A stretch of 64,000 nucleotides of DNA from Streptomyces sp. SirexAA-E (GCF_000177195.2 NC_015953.1:7192001-7256000); one strand, 5' to 3'; shown: positions 7,193 through 16,267, numbered from the stretch's first letter. Translations and numbers: made by a program. The notes: generated by a model from the letters alone, not told the origin.

Positions 7193-8383
7193 ATGAACGT
7201 GCAGTCGGCCCCGCGGCCGAAGGAGGACCGGGCCCCACGGGTGTCGGGCCTGCCCTCGCTCACCGGTCTGCGGTTCTTCGCCGCCATGGCGGTGTTCCTC
7301 TACCACGTGACCTCTTCGCAGCTCACGCCGTTCGGCGGCGGGACCGCGCAGCAGGCGGGCCGCATCCTGGGAGTGGCGGGCGGGCTCGGAGTCGCCTTCT
7401 TCTTCATCCTCAGCGGCTTCATCCTCACCTGGTCCGCCCGCCCGGACGACGCGCCCCGCCGCTTCCTGCGCCGCCGGCTGGTCAAGCTCTACCCCAACCA
7501 CCTCGTCACGTTCGTCCTGGCCCTCGTGGTCTTCGCCGGCGCCACCGGCTGGAAGACCTGGCTGCCGAACATCCTCCTGGTGCAGACGTGGTCCTGGGAT
7601 CCCGCCGTCTCCTTCGGCGTCAACGGACCGAGCTGGTCGCTGGGGTGCGAACTCGTCTTCTACCTCTGCTTCCCCCTGCTGTACCGCTGGATCCGGAGCA
7701 TCGGACCCAGGCGCCTGTGGGCATGGGCCTGCGCGTTCCTCGCCGCCGTCATGGCACTGCCCGCCCTCGCCTACGCGGCGCTGGCCGGGGGCCCGACGAT
7801 GCCGGGCCTGCCGGTCAACGCGGTGCAGAGCTGGTTCGTCTACCAGCTGCCGCCCGTACGGATGCTGGAGTTCGTTCTCGGCATGCTGATGGCCCGGATC
7901 GTGCTCACCGACCGCTGGATCGGAGTGCGCATCCACCACGCACTCGCCCTCTGCGCCGTCGGCTACGTGGTGGCCCTCCACGTACCGTTCCTCTACACCC
8001 TCTCCGCGACCTGGGCGATCCCGATCGCGCTGCTGATCCCCGCGGTCGCCGTCGCCGACGTCCAGGGCCGCAGGTCCCCCTTCCGGGGCCGGGTCATGAC
8101 ATGGCTCGGTGAAGTGTCCTTCGCCTTCTACCTGTTGCAGGCCTCGGTGCTCACCGGTGGTGCCGTCCTCCTGGCGGACCACAGGCCCTTCGGCACGATG
8201 GCCGCCCTCGGCCTCTGCCTGCTGGCCTGGGCCCTGATCCTGGCGTCCGCCCACGTACTGCACCTGCTCGTCGAACGGCCGGCGATGAGGCACTGGAGCA
8301 GGCCGCGGGCCGCCGGCCGCCACGGCGCCCGGACAGCCCCGCCCGTCCAGGACGCCGCTGTCGACCGCGTCGGCACCAGCTGA
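7193..8383 (+). CDS. Acyltransferase 3 family membrane protein (OafA/YrhL-like)
   Basis: A 396-residue multi-pass membrane O-acyltransferase (PF01757). The opening GLPSLTGLRFFAAMAVFLYHVTS carries the conserved R and catalytic-type His of the family, followed by about 10 membrane segments such as GLGVAFFFILSGFILTWS and SWSLGCELVFYLCFPLLYRW. Family members acylate sugars, lipids, antibiotics or wall polymers from acyl-CoA. In polyketide clusters related enzymes acylate sugars or hydroxyls, but no sugar genes are visible here, so a direct role is unproven. The start ATG follows GGAGACGCCC. Confidence 0.82.
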   Translation: MNVQSAPRPKEDRAPRVSGLPSLTGLRFFAAMAVFLYHVTSSQLTPFGGGTAQQAGRILGVAGGLGVAFFFILSGFILTWSARPDDAPRRFLRRRLVKLYPNHLVTFVLALVVFAGATGWKTWLPNILLVQTWSWDPAVSFGVNGPSWSLGCELVFYLCFPLLYRWIRSIGPRRLWAWACAFLAAVMALPALAYAALAGGPTMPGLPVNAVQSWFVYQLPPVRMLEFVLGMLMARIVLTDRWIGVRIHHALALCAVGYVVALHVPFLYTLSATWAIPIALLIPAVAVADVQGRRSPFRGRVMTWLGEVSFAFYLLQASVLTGGAVLLADHRPFGTMAALGLCLLAWALILASAHVLHLLVERPAMRHWSRPRAAGRHGARTAPPVQDAAVDRVGTS

Positions 8384-8469
8384 CCCCTCCGCACGACCCG
8401 GCCCGGTCCACCGTTCCAGGGACCGGCCCGTTGCCCGAGTGCACCCGACCGCTGACCAAGGATGTGGAC

Positions 8470-9300
8470 ATGTCTGACTCCGCCAACCCCGCCCGGAACA
8501 CCGGCGCCGCCGCCGAAGAGCGTCCCCACCCGGCCCGTATCTACGACTTCTACCTGGGCGGGAACGACAACCTCCCGGTCGACCGCGCGGCGGCCGAGGG
8601 ATTCGTGAAGCAGATGCCGGGCAGCCCGGTGGGCGCGCGGGCCAACCGCCGCGTCCTGAACCGGGCCGTGCGCTACGCCACCCGGAACGGCGTCCGCCAG
8701 TTCCTGGACGTGGGCAGCGGCATCCCGTCGGCACAGGCCACCCACGAGGTCGCACCCGACGCCCTCGTCCTCTATGTCGACAACGACCCGGTGGTGGCCG
8801 AGTACGCGCACCGGATCCTCGGCGACACCTCGGACGGCCGGACCGCCTTCGTCACCGAGGACGTCCGCAACCCCGACGCCATCCTCTCGGCCCCGGAGAC
8901 CAAGGAGCTGCTCGACTTCTCGCAGCCGGTGGGCGTGATCTTCGGAGCGCTGCTGCACTTCGTCCTGGACGACGAGGACCCGTACGCCATGGTCGAGCGG
9001 TACAAGGAGGCGCTGGCCCCCGGCAGCATGGTGCTCCTCACGCACTCCAGCCCGGACTACGTCTCGCCCGAGGTCAGGGTCGTCGTCGACGACATCTACA
9101 CCAAGCTGCGGGTGCCGCTGGCCCAGCGCTCCCGCGAGGGGATCGAGCGGTTCCTCGCCACCCCCGGCTGGACGGTGGCCGCCCCCGGAGTCGTCTCCAC
9201 CAACGAGTGGGAGACCGAGCAGGAGCCGGCGACCGACGACGACCGGGCCACCACGCGCGAGGACGCCGCGGGCTACGCCGCCGTCGCCACGAAGAGCTGA
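8470..9300 (+). CDS. S-adenosyl methyltransferase, Methyltransf_19 family
   Basis: A 276-residue protein of PF04672 (formerly DUF574), a family abundant in Streptomyces. The hallmark N-terminus HPARIYDFYLGGNDNLPVDR is followed by QFLDVGSGIPSAQATHEVA, its SAM-binding loop, and VLYVDNDPVVAEYA. Members are SAM-binding, but substrates are mostly unknown. The ATG at 8470 is chosen because the protein then begins with the usual short polar leader before the RIYDFYLGG block. It lies 40 bases before the halogenase gene on the same strand. Confidence 0.85.
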   Translation: MSDSANPARNTGAAAEERPHPARIYDFYLGGNDNLPVDRAAAEGFVKQMPGSPVGARANRRVLNRAVRYATRNGVRQFLDVGSGIPSAQATHEVAPDALVLYVDNDPVVAEYAHRILGDTSDGRTAFVTEDVRNPDAILSAPETKELLDFSQPVGVIFGALLHFVLDDEDPYAMVERYKEALAPGSMVLLTHSSPDYVSPEVRVVVDDIYTKLRVPLAQRSREGIERFLATPGWTVAAPGVVSTNEWETEQEPATDDDRATTREDAAGYAAVATKS

Positions 9301-9340
9301 CGCCGCCCATCGGACCGCACCCAACGACGGGAGACAGCTC

Positions 9341-11026
9341 ATGGACACGAAGACGGCCGCACACGCCACGGAGATTCCCGAGAAGGCGCACTACGACGTC
9401 ATCATCCTGGGGACCGGACTGGCCGGCTCGGTGGCCGGGACGATCATGGCGCGGCACGGCGCCAAGGTCCTGCTCATCGACGCGACGTCCCACCCGCGCT
9501 TCGCGATAGGCGAATCCATGACACCGCAACTGGTGGAATGGATCCACATCCTGGCCGAGCGGCACCGCATTCCGGAGCTCAAGAGCCTGGCCAGCGTCAA
9601 CGCCAGCACCCGCGACATCGCCCCCACGTTCGGTACGAAGGCCCACTTCGGCTTCATGAAGCACGAGCCCGGCCGGGAGCCCGACCCGAGGGAGGCGACC
9701 CAGCTCGCCCTGCCGAAGATCTTCCTGAACAACAGCCACATGTTCCGGCAGGACAGCGACGCCTTCATGTTCTACGTCGCAGTCAAGTACGGCTGTACGG
9801 CGAAGCAGAACTGGCGTGCCGCCGATGTCGACTTCGACGACGACGGTGTGACCGTCACGGGACAGGACGGCGAGGCGTTCCGGGGCAAGTACCTGATCGA
9901 CGCGAGCGGATTCCGTTCCCCGCTCGCGGAGAAGTTCGATCTGCGGGACAAGCCGGCCCGGTTCAAGCACCACTCGCGCTCGATGTTCACGCACTACGTC
10001 GGGATCAAGCCCTTCGACGACGTGAGCGGACACCCCAAGGAGCTCCGCCCGCCCGCCGACTGGCACACCGGGACGATGCACCACCTCATCGAGCGGGGAT
10101 GGTTCTGGATCATCGCCTTCGACAACCACAAGAAGTCGCGCAACCCGCTGTGCAGCGTCGGCCTGACCATGGACGAGCGCACGTATCCCAAGCCCAAAAA
10201 CCTCACGCCCGACGAGGAGTTCAGCCAGTTCCTCGACCGGTACCCGGCCGTCAAGCGGCAGTTCGACGGTGCCTCACGCGTACGGGAGTGGGTGTCCACC
10301 GACCGGTTGCAGTACTCGTCGAAGCAGACGATCGGCGACCGCTGGTGCCTGATGTCCCACGCGGCCGGCTTCCTGGACCCGCTGTTCTCCCGCGGTCTGT
10401 CCAACACCTTCGAGGTGGTGGACGCCCTGACCTCGCGGCTGATCGAGGCGCTCGGGGACGGTGACTTCTCCGCCGAGCGCTTCGAGTACGTCGAACGGCT
10501 GGAGCAGGGGCTGCTCAAGTACAACGACGACATCGTCAACAGCTCCTTCATCTCGTTCTCCCACTTCCGCCTCTGGAACGCGGTGTTCCGGATCTGGGGC
10601 TCCTTCATCAGCCCGGGCACGATGCGACTGACGCGTGCCCGTCTGAACCATGTGAAGGACGGCGACGAGCGGCACTTCCGGGATCTGGAGGACACCCGGT
10701 TCCCGGGACTGTGGTGGCCGGAGAGCGAGAAGTTCAAGACGCTGCTCGAATCGACCGCCGAGACCTGTGAGAAGTACGAGGCGGGTGCCCTGACGGGCGA
10801 CGAGGCGGCCGACATCGTCTTCCAGATGATCAAGGACTGCGACATCGTCAACCCCGCCTTCGGCTGGAAGAACGAGAACCAGCGGTTCGTCTCGCCCTCC
10901 ACCCTGACGATGGCCCGCTTCCTCTACTGGGCCTCGTTCCAGGCCCCGGAGGAGATGAACAACGTGGGCAAGGAGTTCCTGATGGGGATTCTGAAGGCCG
11001 GAGCGAAGGTCAGGAAGCTGCTCTGA
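9341..11026 (+). CDS. FAD-dependent halogenase, CtcP-like
   Basis: A 561-residue flavoprotein of the tryptophan-halogenase superfamily, most like the chlortetracycline halogenase CtcP as I recall it. The FAD loop is GTGLAGS (G24, G26, G29), followed by HPRFAIGESMTPQLVEW. K100 in TFGTKAHFGF is the likely hypohalite-relay lysine, and FLDPLFSRG (F344 onwards) is the second halogenase signature. The diagnostic WxWxIP motif reads WFWIIA (W254-A259), so the proline is alanine. The enzyme would use reduced FAD, O2 and chloride to chlorinate a phenolic ring. Its flavin-reductase partner lies just downstream. A non-halogenating oxygenase remains possible because of the altered motif. Confidence 0.8.
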   Translation: MDTKTAAHATEIPEKAHYDVIILGTGLAGSVAGTIMARHGAKVLLIDATSHPRFAIGESMTPQLVEWIHILAERHRIPELKSLASVNASTRDIAPTFGTKAHFGFMKHEPGREPDPREATQLALPKIFLNNSHMFRQDSDAFMFYVAVKYGCTAKQNWRAADVDFDDDGVTVTGQDGEAFRGKYLIDASGFRSPLAEKFDLRDKPARFKHHSRSMFTHYVGIKPFDDVSGHPKELRPPADWHTGTMHHLIERGWFWIIAFDNHKKSRNPLCSVGLTMDERTYPKPKNLTPDEEFSQFLDRYPAVKRQFDGASRVREWVSTDRLQYSSKQTIGDRWCLMSHAAGFLDPLFSRGLSNTFEVVDALTSRLIEALGDGDFSAERFEYVERLEQGLLKYNDDIVNSSFISFSHFRLWNAVFRIWGSFISPGTMRLTRARLNHVKDGDERHFRDLEDTRFPGLWWPESEKFKTLLESTAETCEKYEAGALTGDEAADIVFQMIKDCDIVNPAFGWKNENQRFVSPSTLTMARFLYWASFQAPEEMNNVGKEFLMGILKAGAKVRKLL

Positions 11027-11127
11027 GCGAGGCCGGACGGGGGCCGCGGCCGGGCGTGCCGTGGCACCCGCCCGGCCCGGCCACGCGTGCCTCGCTCTCA
11101 TCGATTCCACCCGTGAAGGGGAAGCAC

Positions 11128-11676
11128 ATGTCCGCAGCGCGCACGTTGATGCACGAACACCAGACACACCCGATCGATACGCGAACCCTGCGTCGTGTGT
11201 GCGGGCTCTTCGTGACCGGGGTGACGGTCATCACGACGTCGGCCGACGGCGAGGCCGACGGCACGACGGTCAACTCGTTCACCTCCGTGTCCCTGGACCC
11301 GCCCCTGGTGCTGTTCTGCCTGCACCGGCGCTCGCGTCTGCACGAGATGCTGACCGTGAGCGGCGGATTCACCGTCAACTTCCTCTCCGGCCGACAGGAG
11401 AAGCTCGCCCGTGCCTTCGCCGGACGCCGGCCGGAGGGGTTCCAGGACACGCCCTACCACGAGGGGTCGACGGGCCTCCCGGTGCTGAGCGAGGCACTGG
11501 CCTTCCTCACCTGTACGACCGTCGACGTCCACGCCGGCGGCGACCACGACATCATCGTCGGTGAGGTGGTGGAGCTCGGCGTACCGCAACAGGGCGAGGA
11601 CCCGCTCATCTTCTACGCCGGTGCGCTCGGAGCTCTCGACGGCGAGCTCGCCCTGGCGCCTCGGCAGGCATCCTGA
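11128..11676 (+). CDS. Flavin reductase, likely halogenase partner
   Basis: A 182-residue flavin reductase-like protein (PF01613). The block LRRVCGLFVTGVTVITTSAD leads into TTVNSFTSVSLDPPLVLFCL, the FMN/FAD-binding core, followed by FTVNFLSGRQEKLARAFAG. It uses NAD(P)H to make free reduced flavin for a two-component monooxygenase. Its position 101 bases after the halogenase mirrors halogenase-reductase pairs such as ctcP-ctcQ. The ATG is preceded by GAAGGGGAAG. The next gene begins 1 base after its stop, so it is also coupled to the carboxylase gene. Confidence 0.88.
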   Translation: MSAARTLMHEHQTHPIDTRTLRRVCGLFVTGVTVITTSADGEADGTTVNSFTSVSLDPPLVLFCLHRRSRLHEMLTVSGGFTVNFLSGRQEKLARAFAGRRPEGFQDTPYHEGSTGLPVLSEALAFLTCTTVDVHAGGDHDIIVGEVVELGVPQQGEDPLIFYAGALGALDGELALAPRQAS

Positions 11677-11677
11677 C

Positions 11678-13432
11678 GTGCGCAAGGTGCTCATCGCCAA
11701 CCGTGGCGAAATCGCTGTCCGCGTCGCTCGGGCTTGCCGGGATGCCGGAATCGCGAGCGTAGCCGTCTACGCCGATCCGGACCGGGATGCGTCGCACGTC
11801 CGCGCGGCCGACGAGGCGTTCGCTCTGGGCGGTGACACCCCGGCCGCCAGCTATCTGGACATGGCCAAGGTGCTCCAGGCCGCCAAGGACTCCGGGGCGG
11901 ACGCGATCCACCCGGGTTACGGCTTCCTCTCGGAGAACGCCGAGTTCGCCCAGGCGGTGCTGGACGCGGGCCTGACGTGGATCGGTCCGCCGCCGCAGGC
12001 CATCCGCGACCTCGGTGACAAGGTCGCGGCCCGCCACATCGCCCAGCGCGCCGGAGCACCGCTGGTGGCCGGCACCCCGGACCCGGTGTCCGGCTCGGCG
12101 GAGGTCGTGGAGTTCGCCGAGCGGAACGGCCTCCCGATCGCGATCAAGGCGGCGTTCGGTGGTGGCGGGCGCGGGCTGAAGGTGGCCCGCACCCTGGAGG
12201 AGATCCCCGAGCTGTACGACTCGGCGGTCCGTGAGGCGGTGGCGGCCTTCGGGCGCGGCGAGTGCTTCGTGGAGCGCTACCTCGACAAGCCCCGGCACGT
12301 GGAGACGCAGTGCCTGGCCGACACCCACGGCAACGTGGTCGTGGTCTCCACCCGTGACTGCTCGCTGCAGCGCCGCCACCAGAAGCTGGTGGAGGAGGCG
12401 CCCGCACCGTTTTTGACCCAGGAACAGAACGCGGAGCTGTACCGGGCGTCGAAGGCGATCCTGAAGGAGGCCGGCTACGTCGGCGCCGGCACGGTGGAGT
12501 TCCTCGTCGGTCTGGACGGCACGATCTCGTTCCTGGAGGTCAACACCCGTCTGCAGGTGGAGCACCCGGTCACCGAGGAGGTCACGGGCCTGGACCTGGT
12601 GCGGGAGATGTTCCGGATCGCGGACGGTGAGGAGCTGGGTTACGGGGACCCGGCCGTGCGCGGGCACTCCTTCGAGTTCCGTATCAACGGTGAGGACCCG
12701 GGCCGTGGCTTCCTGCCCGCGCCGGGCACCGTCACCCTGTTCGCCCCGCCGTCCGGTCCCGGTGTCCGGCTGGACGCGGGTGTGGAGTCGGGCAGTGTCA
12801 TCGGTCCGGCGTGGGACTCGCTGCTGGCCAAGCTGGTGGTGACCGGGGCGACGCGTGAGCAGGCCCTTCAGCGGGCGGCGCGGGCGCTGGGCGAGTTCAC
12901 GGTCGAGGGCATGGCCACCGCCATCCCCTTCCACCGTGCCGTCGTCGTCGATCCGGCGTTCACCTCGGACCCCTTCCGTATCCACACCCGGTGGATCGAG
13001 ACCGAGTTCGTCAACGACATCAAGCCCTTCACCGTCCCCGCGGAAGCGGAGGCGGACGAGGACTCCGGCCGTGAGACCGTCGTCGTCGAGGTCGGCGGCA
13101 AGCGCCTGGAGGTCTCCCTGCCCTCCTCGCTCGGCATGAGCCTGGCCCGCACCGGCCTCGCCGCCGGCGCCAAACCCAAGCGCCGCGCCGCGAAGAAGGC
13201 CGGATCGGCCGCTTCCGGCGACACCCTCGCCTCGCCCATGCAGGGCACGATCGTCAAGATCGCGGTCGAGGAGGGCCAGGAGGTCAAGGAAGGCGACCTC
13301 GTCGTCGTCCTGGAGGCCATGAAGATGGAACAACCCCTCAACGCCCACCGCTCCGGCACCGTCAAGGGACTCGCTGTCGACATCGGCGCCTTGCTCGGCA
13401 CCGGCGCGACCATCTGCGAGATCAAGGACTGA
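11678..13432 (+). CDS. Acyl-CoA carboxylase alpha subunit (biotin carboxylase + BCCP)
   Basis: A 584-residue actinobacterial alpha subunit. The biotin-carboxylase domain starts MRKVLIANRGEIAVRVARAC, carries the ATP-grasp loop GGGGRGLKVA (about residue 165) and the catalytic EVNTRLQVEHPVTEEVTG block. The C-terminus is a biotinyl domain with EAMKMEQPL, where K549 is the biotin site. A basic Ala/Lys linker joins the two. It carboxylates biotin with ATP and bicarbonate so that the beta subunit can make malonyl-CoA. The GTG start is 1 base after the reductase stop. Similar genes (for example jadJ) supply malonyl-CoA inside aromatic polyketide clusters. Confidence 0.92.
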   Translation: MRKVLIANRGEIAVRVARACRDAGIASVAVYADPDRDASHVRAADEAFALGGDTPAASYLDMAKVLQAAKDSGADAIHPGYGFLSENAEFAQAVLDAGLTWIGPPPQAIRDLGDKVAARHIAQRAGAPLVAGTPDPVSGSAEVVEFAERNGLPIAIKAAFGGGGRGLKVARTLEEIPELYDSAVREAVAAFGRGECFVERYLDKPRHVETQCLADTHGNVVVVSTRDCSLQRRHQKLVEEAPAPFLTQEQNAELYRASKAILKEAGYVGAGTVEFLVGLDGTISFLEVNTRLQVEHPVTEEVTGLDLVREMFRIADGEELGYGDPAVRGHSFEFRINGEDPGRGFLPAPGTVTLFAPPSGPGVRLDAGVESGSVIGPAWDSLLAKLVVTGATREQALQRAARALGEFTVEGMATAIPFHRAVVVDPAFTSDPFRIHTRWIETEFVNDIKPFTVPAEAEADEDSGRETVVVEVGGKRLEVSLPSSLGMSLARTGLAAGAKPKRRAAKKAGSAASGDTLASPMQGTIVKIAVEEGQEVKEGDLVVVLEAMKMEQPLNAHRSGTVKGLAVDIGALLGTGATICEIKD

Positions 13433-13438
13433 CCGGCG

Positions 13439-14389
13439 TTGGCAGCACCGACGTACAACGACGCGATGGCCGAGGCGCTGGAGCGGCTGAGCACCGTCGG
13501 CTACGAGCACGGGACGCGCACCCTGGTGAACCACGCCCCGATGGCCGCCGAGGCACTGGCACACATGGGCTACACGGAGGCCGTGTCCCCGTGGCTGGAC
13601 CGGACGCTGACCAGGCACGTTTACCACGAGGCGCCCGAACCCCGATGGCGGCTGTCGCCGGACGACCCCGCCGAATGGCGCGCGGCACTCGGCGACTTCA
13701 GCCGGGTGGGGGACTGGACCGCCCTGTTCGCCCGGAGGCTGGAGGAGGAACCCTGGCGTGACGTACTGGCCCTCTGGTGGCCCCGGCTGATCCCCGGCGT
13801 CCTGTCCATGCTGGGCCACGGCGTGATCCGCACCGCGCACGCCGTACGGGCCCTGGAGCGGGCCGGCGAGGAAGACCGGCTGCAACGGGGCGAACTCGCC
13901 CACGGCCTCGGCTACTGGGCGGCGCGGTACCAGGCGGGTCCGGACGCCACCGGAGGGGCCGCAACGGAAGAGGCCGGTGACGCGATGGAGGCGCTCGACC
14001 GGCTGACCGCGGACAACGCGGGCGTCTACGCGACGGCGCGCCCGCGCTTCCCGGTCCCGCTGGTCCACGCCGTCACGACCCCGGCGGCCGTGCGGCTGGT
14101 GAGCGCGTACGTGCCGGCCCGGCAGCGGTGGCCGTCCTACCTCGCCACCGCCGAAGCCACCCGGGTCATGCGGTCCACGTTCGCCGCGGGGTCCGCGATC
14201 ACGCGCCCGGAGCCGCCGGCGGACGCCCCCTCGGCGGCCGAGGCCTTCGCGACCGCCGTGGAAATCGGTGACGAGCACGCCATCAAGCTGGCGGAGGTCG
14301 CCGTACGGCTCGACTCGCGGGCACCGGACCACCGGTACGCGGCCGCGTCCCACACGGCGAACCGTGCGATCGCCCGGTTCAGGCGATGA
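13439..14389 (+). CDS. Questin oxidase-like protein (DUF4243)
   Basis: A 316-residue protein of the questin oxidase-like family PF14027. The N-terminal ALERLSTVGYEHGTRTLVNHAPMAAEALAHMGY is the clear signature; later LIPGVLSMLGHGVIRTAHAVRAL and ELAHGLGYWAARYQ give the family's His-containing helices. Fungal relatives (GedK, AflY) perform Baeyer-Villiger-type oxidative cleavage of an anthraquinone ring. I start at TTG 13439, 6 bases after the carboxylase stop with AAGGA upstream, because an ATG at 13466 would cut into the conserved N-terminus. In an angucycline-type cluster it predicts ring cleavage of a benz[a]anthraquinone; that is inference. Confidence 0.8.
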   Translation: MAAPTYNDAMAEALERLSTVGYEHGTRTLVNHAPMAAEALAHMGYTEAVSPWLDRTLTRHVYHEAPEPRWRLSPDDPAEWRAALGDFSRVGDWTALFARRLEEEPWRDVLALWWPRLIPGVLSMLGHGVIRTAHAVRALERAGEEDRLQRGELAHGLGYWAARYQAGPDATGGAATEEAGDAMEALDRLTADNAGVYATARPRFPVPLVHAVTTPAAVRLVSAYVPARQRWPSYLATAEATRVMRSTFAAGSAITRPEPPADAPSAAEAFATAVEIGDEHAIKLAEVAVRLDSRAPDHRYAAASHTANRAIARFRR

Positions 14390-14425
14390 ACCCCGAAGTA
14401 CACGACGGACACCGAGGAGAGGCAG

Positions 14426-15895
14426 ATGGACGCCGCAGTGATAGTCGTGGGCGCCGGGCCCGCGGGCATGATGCTCGCCGGTGAGCTGAGGCTCGCCGGC
14501 GTCGACGTCATGGTCGTGGAGCGGCTGGCCGCGCGCACCGGTGAGTCGCGCGGCCTGGGCTTCACGGCGCGCACCATGGAGATCTTCGACCAGCGGGGGC
14601 TGCTGTCCCGGTTCGGAGACATCGAGACCAGCGACGTCGGCCATTTCGGCGGCCTGCCGGTCGACTTCGGCGTGCTCGAAGGGGCGCACCAGGCGGCCAA
14701 GACGGTGCCGCAGTCGGCCACCGAGACGGTCCTGGAGGAGTGGGCGACCGGCCTCGGCGCCGACATCCGCCGAGGCCACGAGGTGCTGTCCGTCACCGGC
14801 AAGGAGGACAGCGTCGAGGTCGAGATCCGCGGCCCCTCCGGCGTGCGGACCGCCCGCGCCGAGTACGTGGTCGGGTGCGACGGCGGCCGCAGCACGGTCC
14901 GCAAGGCCGCGGGCTTCGACTTCCCCGGCACCGCCGCGACCATGGAGATGTTCCTGGCCGACGTCAGGGGGATCACCCTCGAACCCCGGATGATCGGCGA
15001 GACGCTCCCCGGCGGCATGGTGATGGTGGGACCGCTGCCCGGCGGCGTGACCCGCCTCATCGTCTGCGAGCGCGGCACCCCGCCGCAGCGCCGGGAGAAG
15101 CCGCCGGCCTGGGAGGAGGTGGCCGCGGCCTGGCAGCGCCTCACCGGCGACGACATCGCGCACGCCGAACCGGTGTGGGTGAGCGCCTTCGGCGACGCCA
15201 CGCGCCAGGCCACCGAGTACCGCCGCGACCGGGTGATCCTGGCCGGCGACGCGGCGCACATCCATCTGCCCGCCGGCGGCCAGGGCATGAACACGAGCAT
15301 CCAGGACGCGGTGAACCTCGGCTGGAAGCTCGGCGCGGTCGTGCGGGGCCGCGCCCCCGTGTCGCTGCTGGACACCTACCACGCCGAACGGCACCCGGTG
15401 GGCAGACGGCTGCTGATGAACACCCAGGCCCAGGGCCTGCTGTTCCTCAGCGGCTCGGAGGTGCAGCCGCTGCGCGACGTCATCTCCGAACTCATCCGGT
15501 ACGGGGACGTCAGCCGGCACTTCGCCGCGATGGTGAGCGGTCTGGAGATCCGCTACGACATCGACGGCGGGAGCCACCCGCTGCTGGGCCGGCGGATGCC
15601 CGACGTGGAGCTGACCGGCCACGCGCTGATCGGCCGGAGCATCGAGGCGCTCCGCCCGGCGCGCGGCGTGCTCCTCGACCTCACCGACAACGCGCGGCTC
15701 CGCCGCAGGGCCCTGCCCTGGCGCGACCGGGTGGACCTGATCACCGCACGACCACGCGAACTGTCCGGGACCAGCCCGCTCGCGGGTACCTCGGCCGTAC
15801 TCGTCCGGCCCGACGGATACGTCGCCTGGGCCGCCCCGGGGAGCCACGGCGACCTGCCCATGGCCCTGGAGCGCTGGTTCGGCCCGGCCATCTGA
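14426..15895 (+). CDS. FAD-dependent aromatic hydroxylase, PgaE/UrdE type
   Basis: A 489-residue class A flavoprotein monooxygenase (PF01494). It shows VVGAGPAGMMLAGEL (FAD loop, residues about 7-20), the DG motif VGCDGGRSTVRKAAG, and the GD motif LAGDAAHIHLPAGGQGMNTSIQDAVNLGWKL, then the C-terminal thioredoxin-like domain of polyketide hydroxylases. PgaE-type enzymes hydroxylate the angucycline core at C12 and often C12b using NADPH and O2. It starts the conserved angucycline gene order and begins 36 bases after the questin-oxidase-like gene, with GAGGAGAGGCAG upstream of the ATG. Confidence 0.92.
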   Translation: MDAAVIVVGAGPAGMMLAGELRLAGVDVMVVERLAARTGESRGLGFTARTMEIFDQRGLLSRFGDIETSDVGHFGGLPVDFGVLEGAHQAAKTVPQSATETVLEEWATGLGADIRRGHEVLSVTGKEDSVEVEIRGPSGVRTARAEYVVGCDGGRSTVRKAAGFDFPGTAATMEMFLADVRGITLEPRMIGETLPGGMVMVGPLPGGVTRLIVCERGTPPQRREKPPAWEEVAAAWQRLTGDDIAHAEPVWVSAFGDATRQATEYRRDRVILAGDAAHIHLPAGGQGMNTSIQDAVNLGWKLGAVVRGRAPVSLLDTYHAERHPVGRRLLMNTQAQGLLFLSGSEVQPLRDVISELIRYGDVSRHFAAMVSGLEIRYDIDGGSHPLLGRRMPDVELTGHALIGRSIEALRPARGVLLDLTDNARLRRRALPWRDRVDLITARPRELSGTSPLAGTSAVLVRPDGYVAWAAPGSHGDLPMALERWFGPAI

Positions 15896-15937
15896 CGCCC
15901 GCTCGCACCCGCGGGCACCCTCACAGGGAGAGAGACC

Positions 15938-16267
15938 ATGCACAGCTCACTGATCGTCGCCCGTATGGACGGGGCGTCGCAGCACGAGGTGGCCCGCCTG
16001 TTCGGCGAGTTCGACCGGACGGAGATGCCGCACCTGATGGGGACGCGGCGGCGCCAGCTCTTCGCCTACCGCGGCCTGTACTTCCACCTCCAGGACTTCG
16101 ACACGGACGACGGCGGCCGGCTGATCGAAGAGGCCAGGACCGACCCGCGGTTCGTGCGGATCAGCGACGACCTGAAGCCGTTCGTCGAGGCCTACGACCC
16201 CGCCACCTGGCGGTCGCCCGCCGACGCGCTCGCCCAGCGCTTCTACGCGTGGGGGACCGGCGCGTGA
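15938..16267 (+). CDS. TcmI-family polyketide cyclase
   Basis: A 109-residue ferredoxin-like cyclase of PF04673. The N-terminus SLIVARMDGASQHEVARLFGEFDRTEMPHLMGTRRRQLFAYRGLYFHL matches TcmI/JadI/UrdF, including the conserved H in the EMPHLMG stretch. It guides the later ring closure that gives the angular fourth ring. A ribosome site (AGGGAGAGA) precedes the ATG. Its stop overlaps the KS-alpha start (GTGA at 16264), so the two are translationally coupled. Confidence 0.92.
   Translation: MHSSLIVARMDGASQHEVARLFGEFDRTEMPHLMGTRRRQLFAYRGLYFHLQDFDTDDGGRLIEEARTDPRFVRISDDLKPFVEAYDPATWRSPADALAQRFYAWGTGA

Noticed and set aside
14426..15895. Anthracycline-type assignment of the cluster, suggested by SnoaL-like proteins and the DnrK-like methyltransferase
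   Set aside because: The fused oxygenase-reductase, the E-F-A-B-C-D-L-M order and the TcmI-like cyclase point to angucycline. No anthracycline-specific ester-forming methyltransferase (DnrC type) or anthrone oxygenase was seen.
11606..15943. A 1445-residue minus-strand open frame and other very long frames opposite the cluster genes
   Set aside because: It is an antisense shadow of the carboxylase, DUF4243 and PgaE-like genes. GC-rich codon bias keeps the opposite frame open; it has no family similarity, and the real genes on + show clear motifs.
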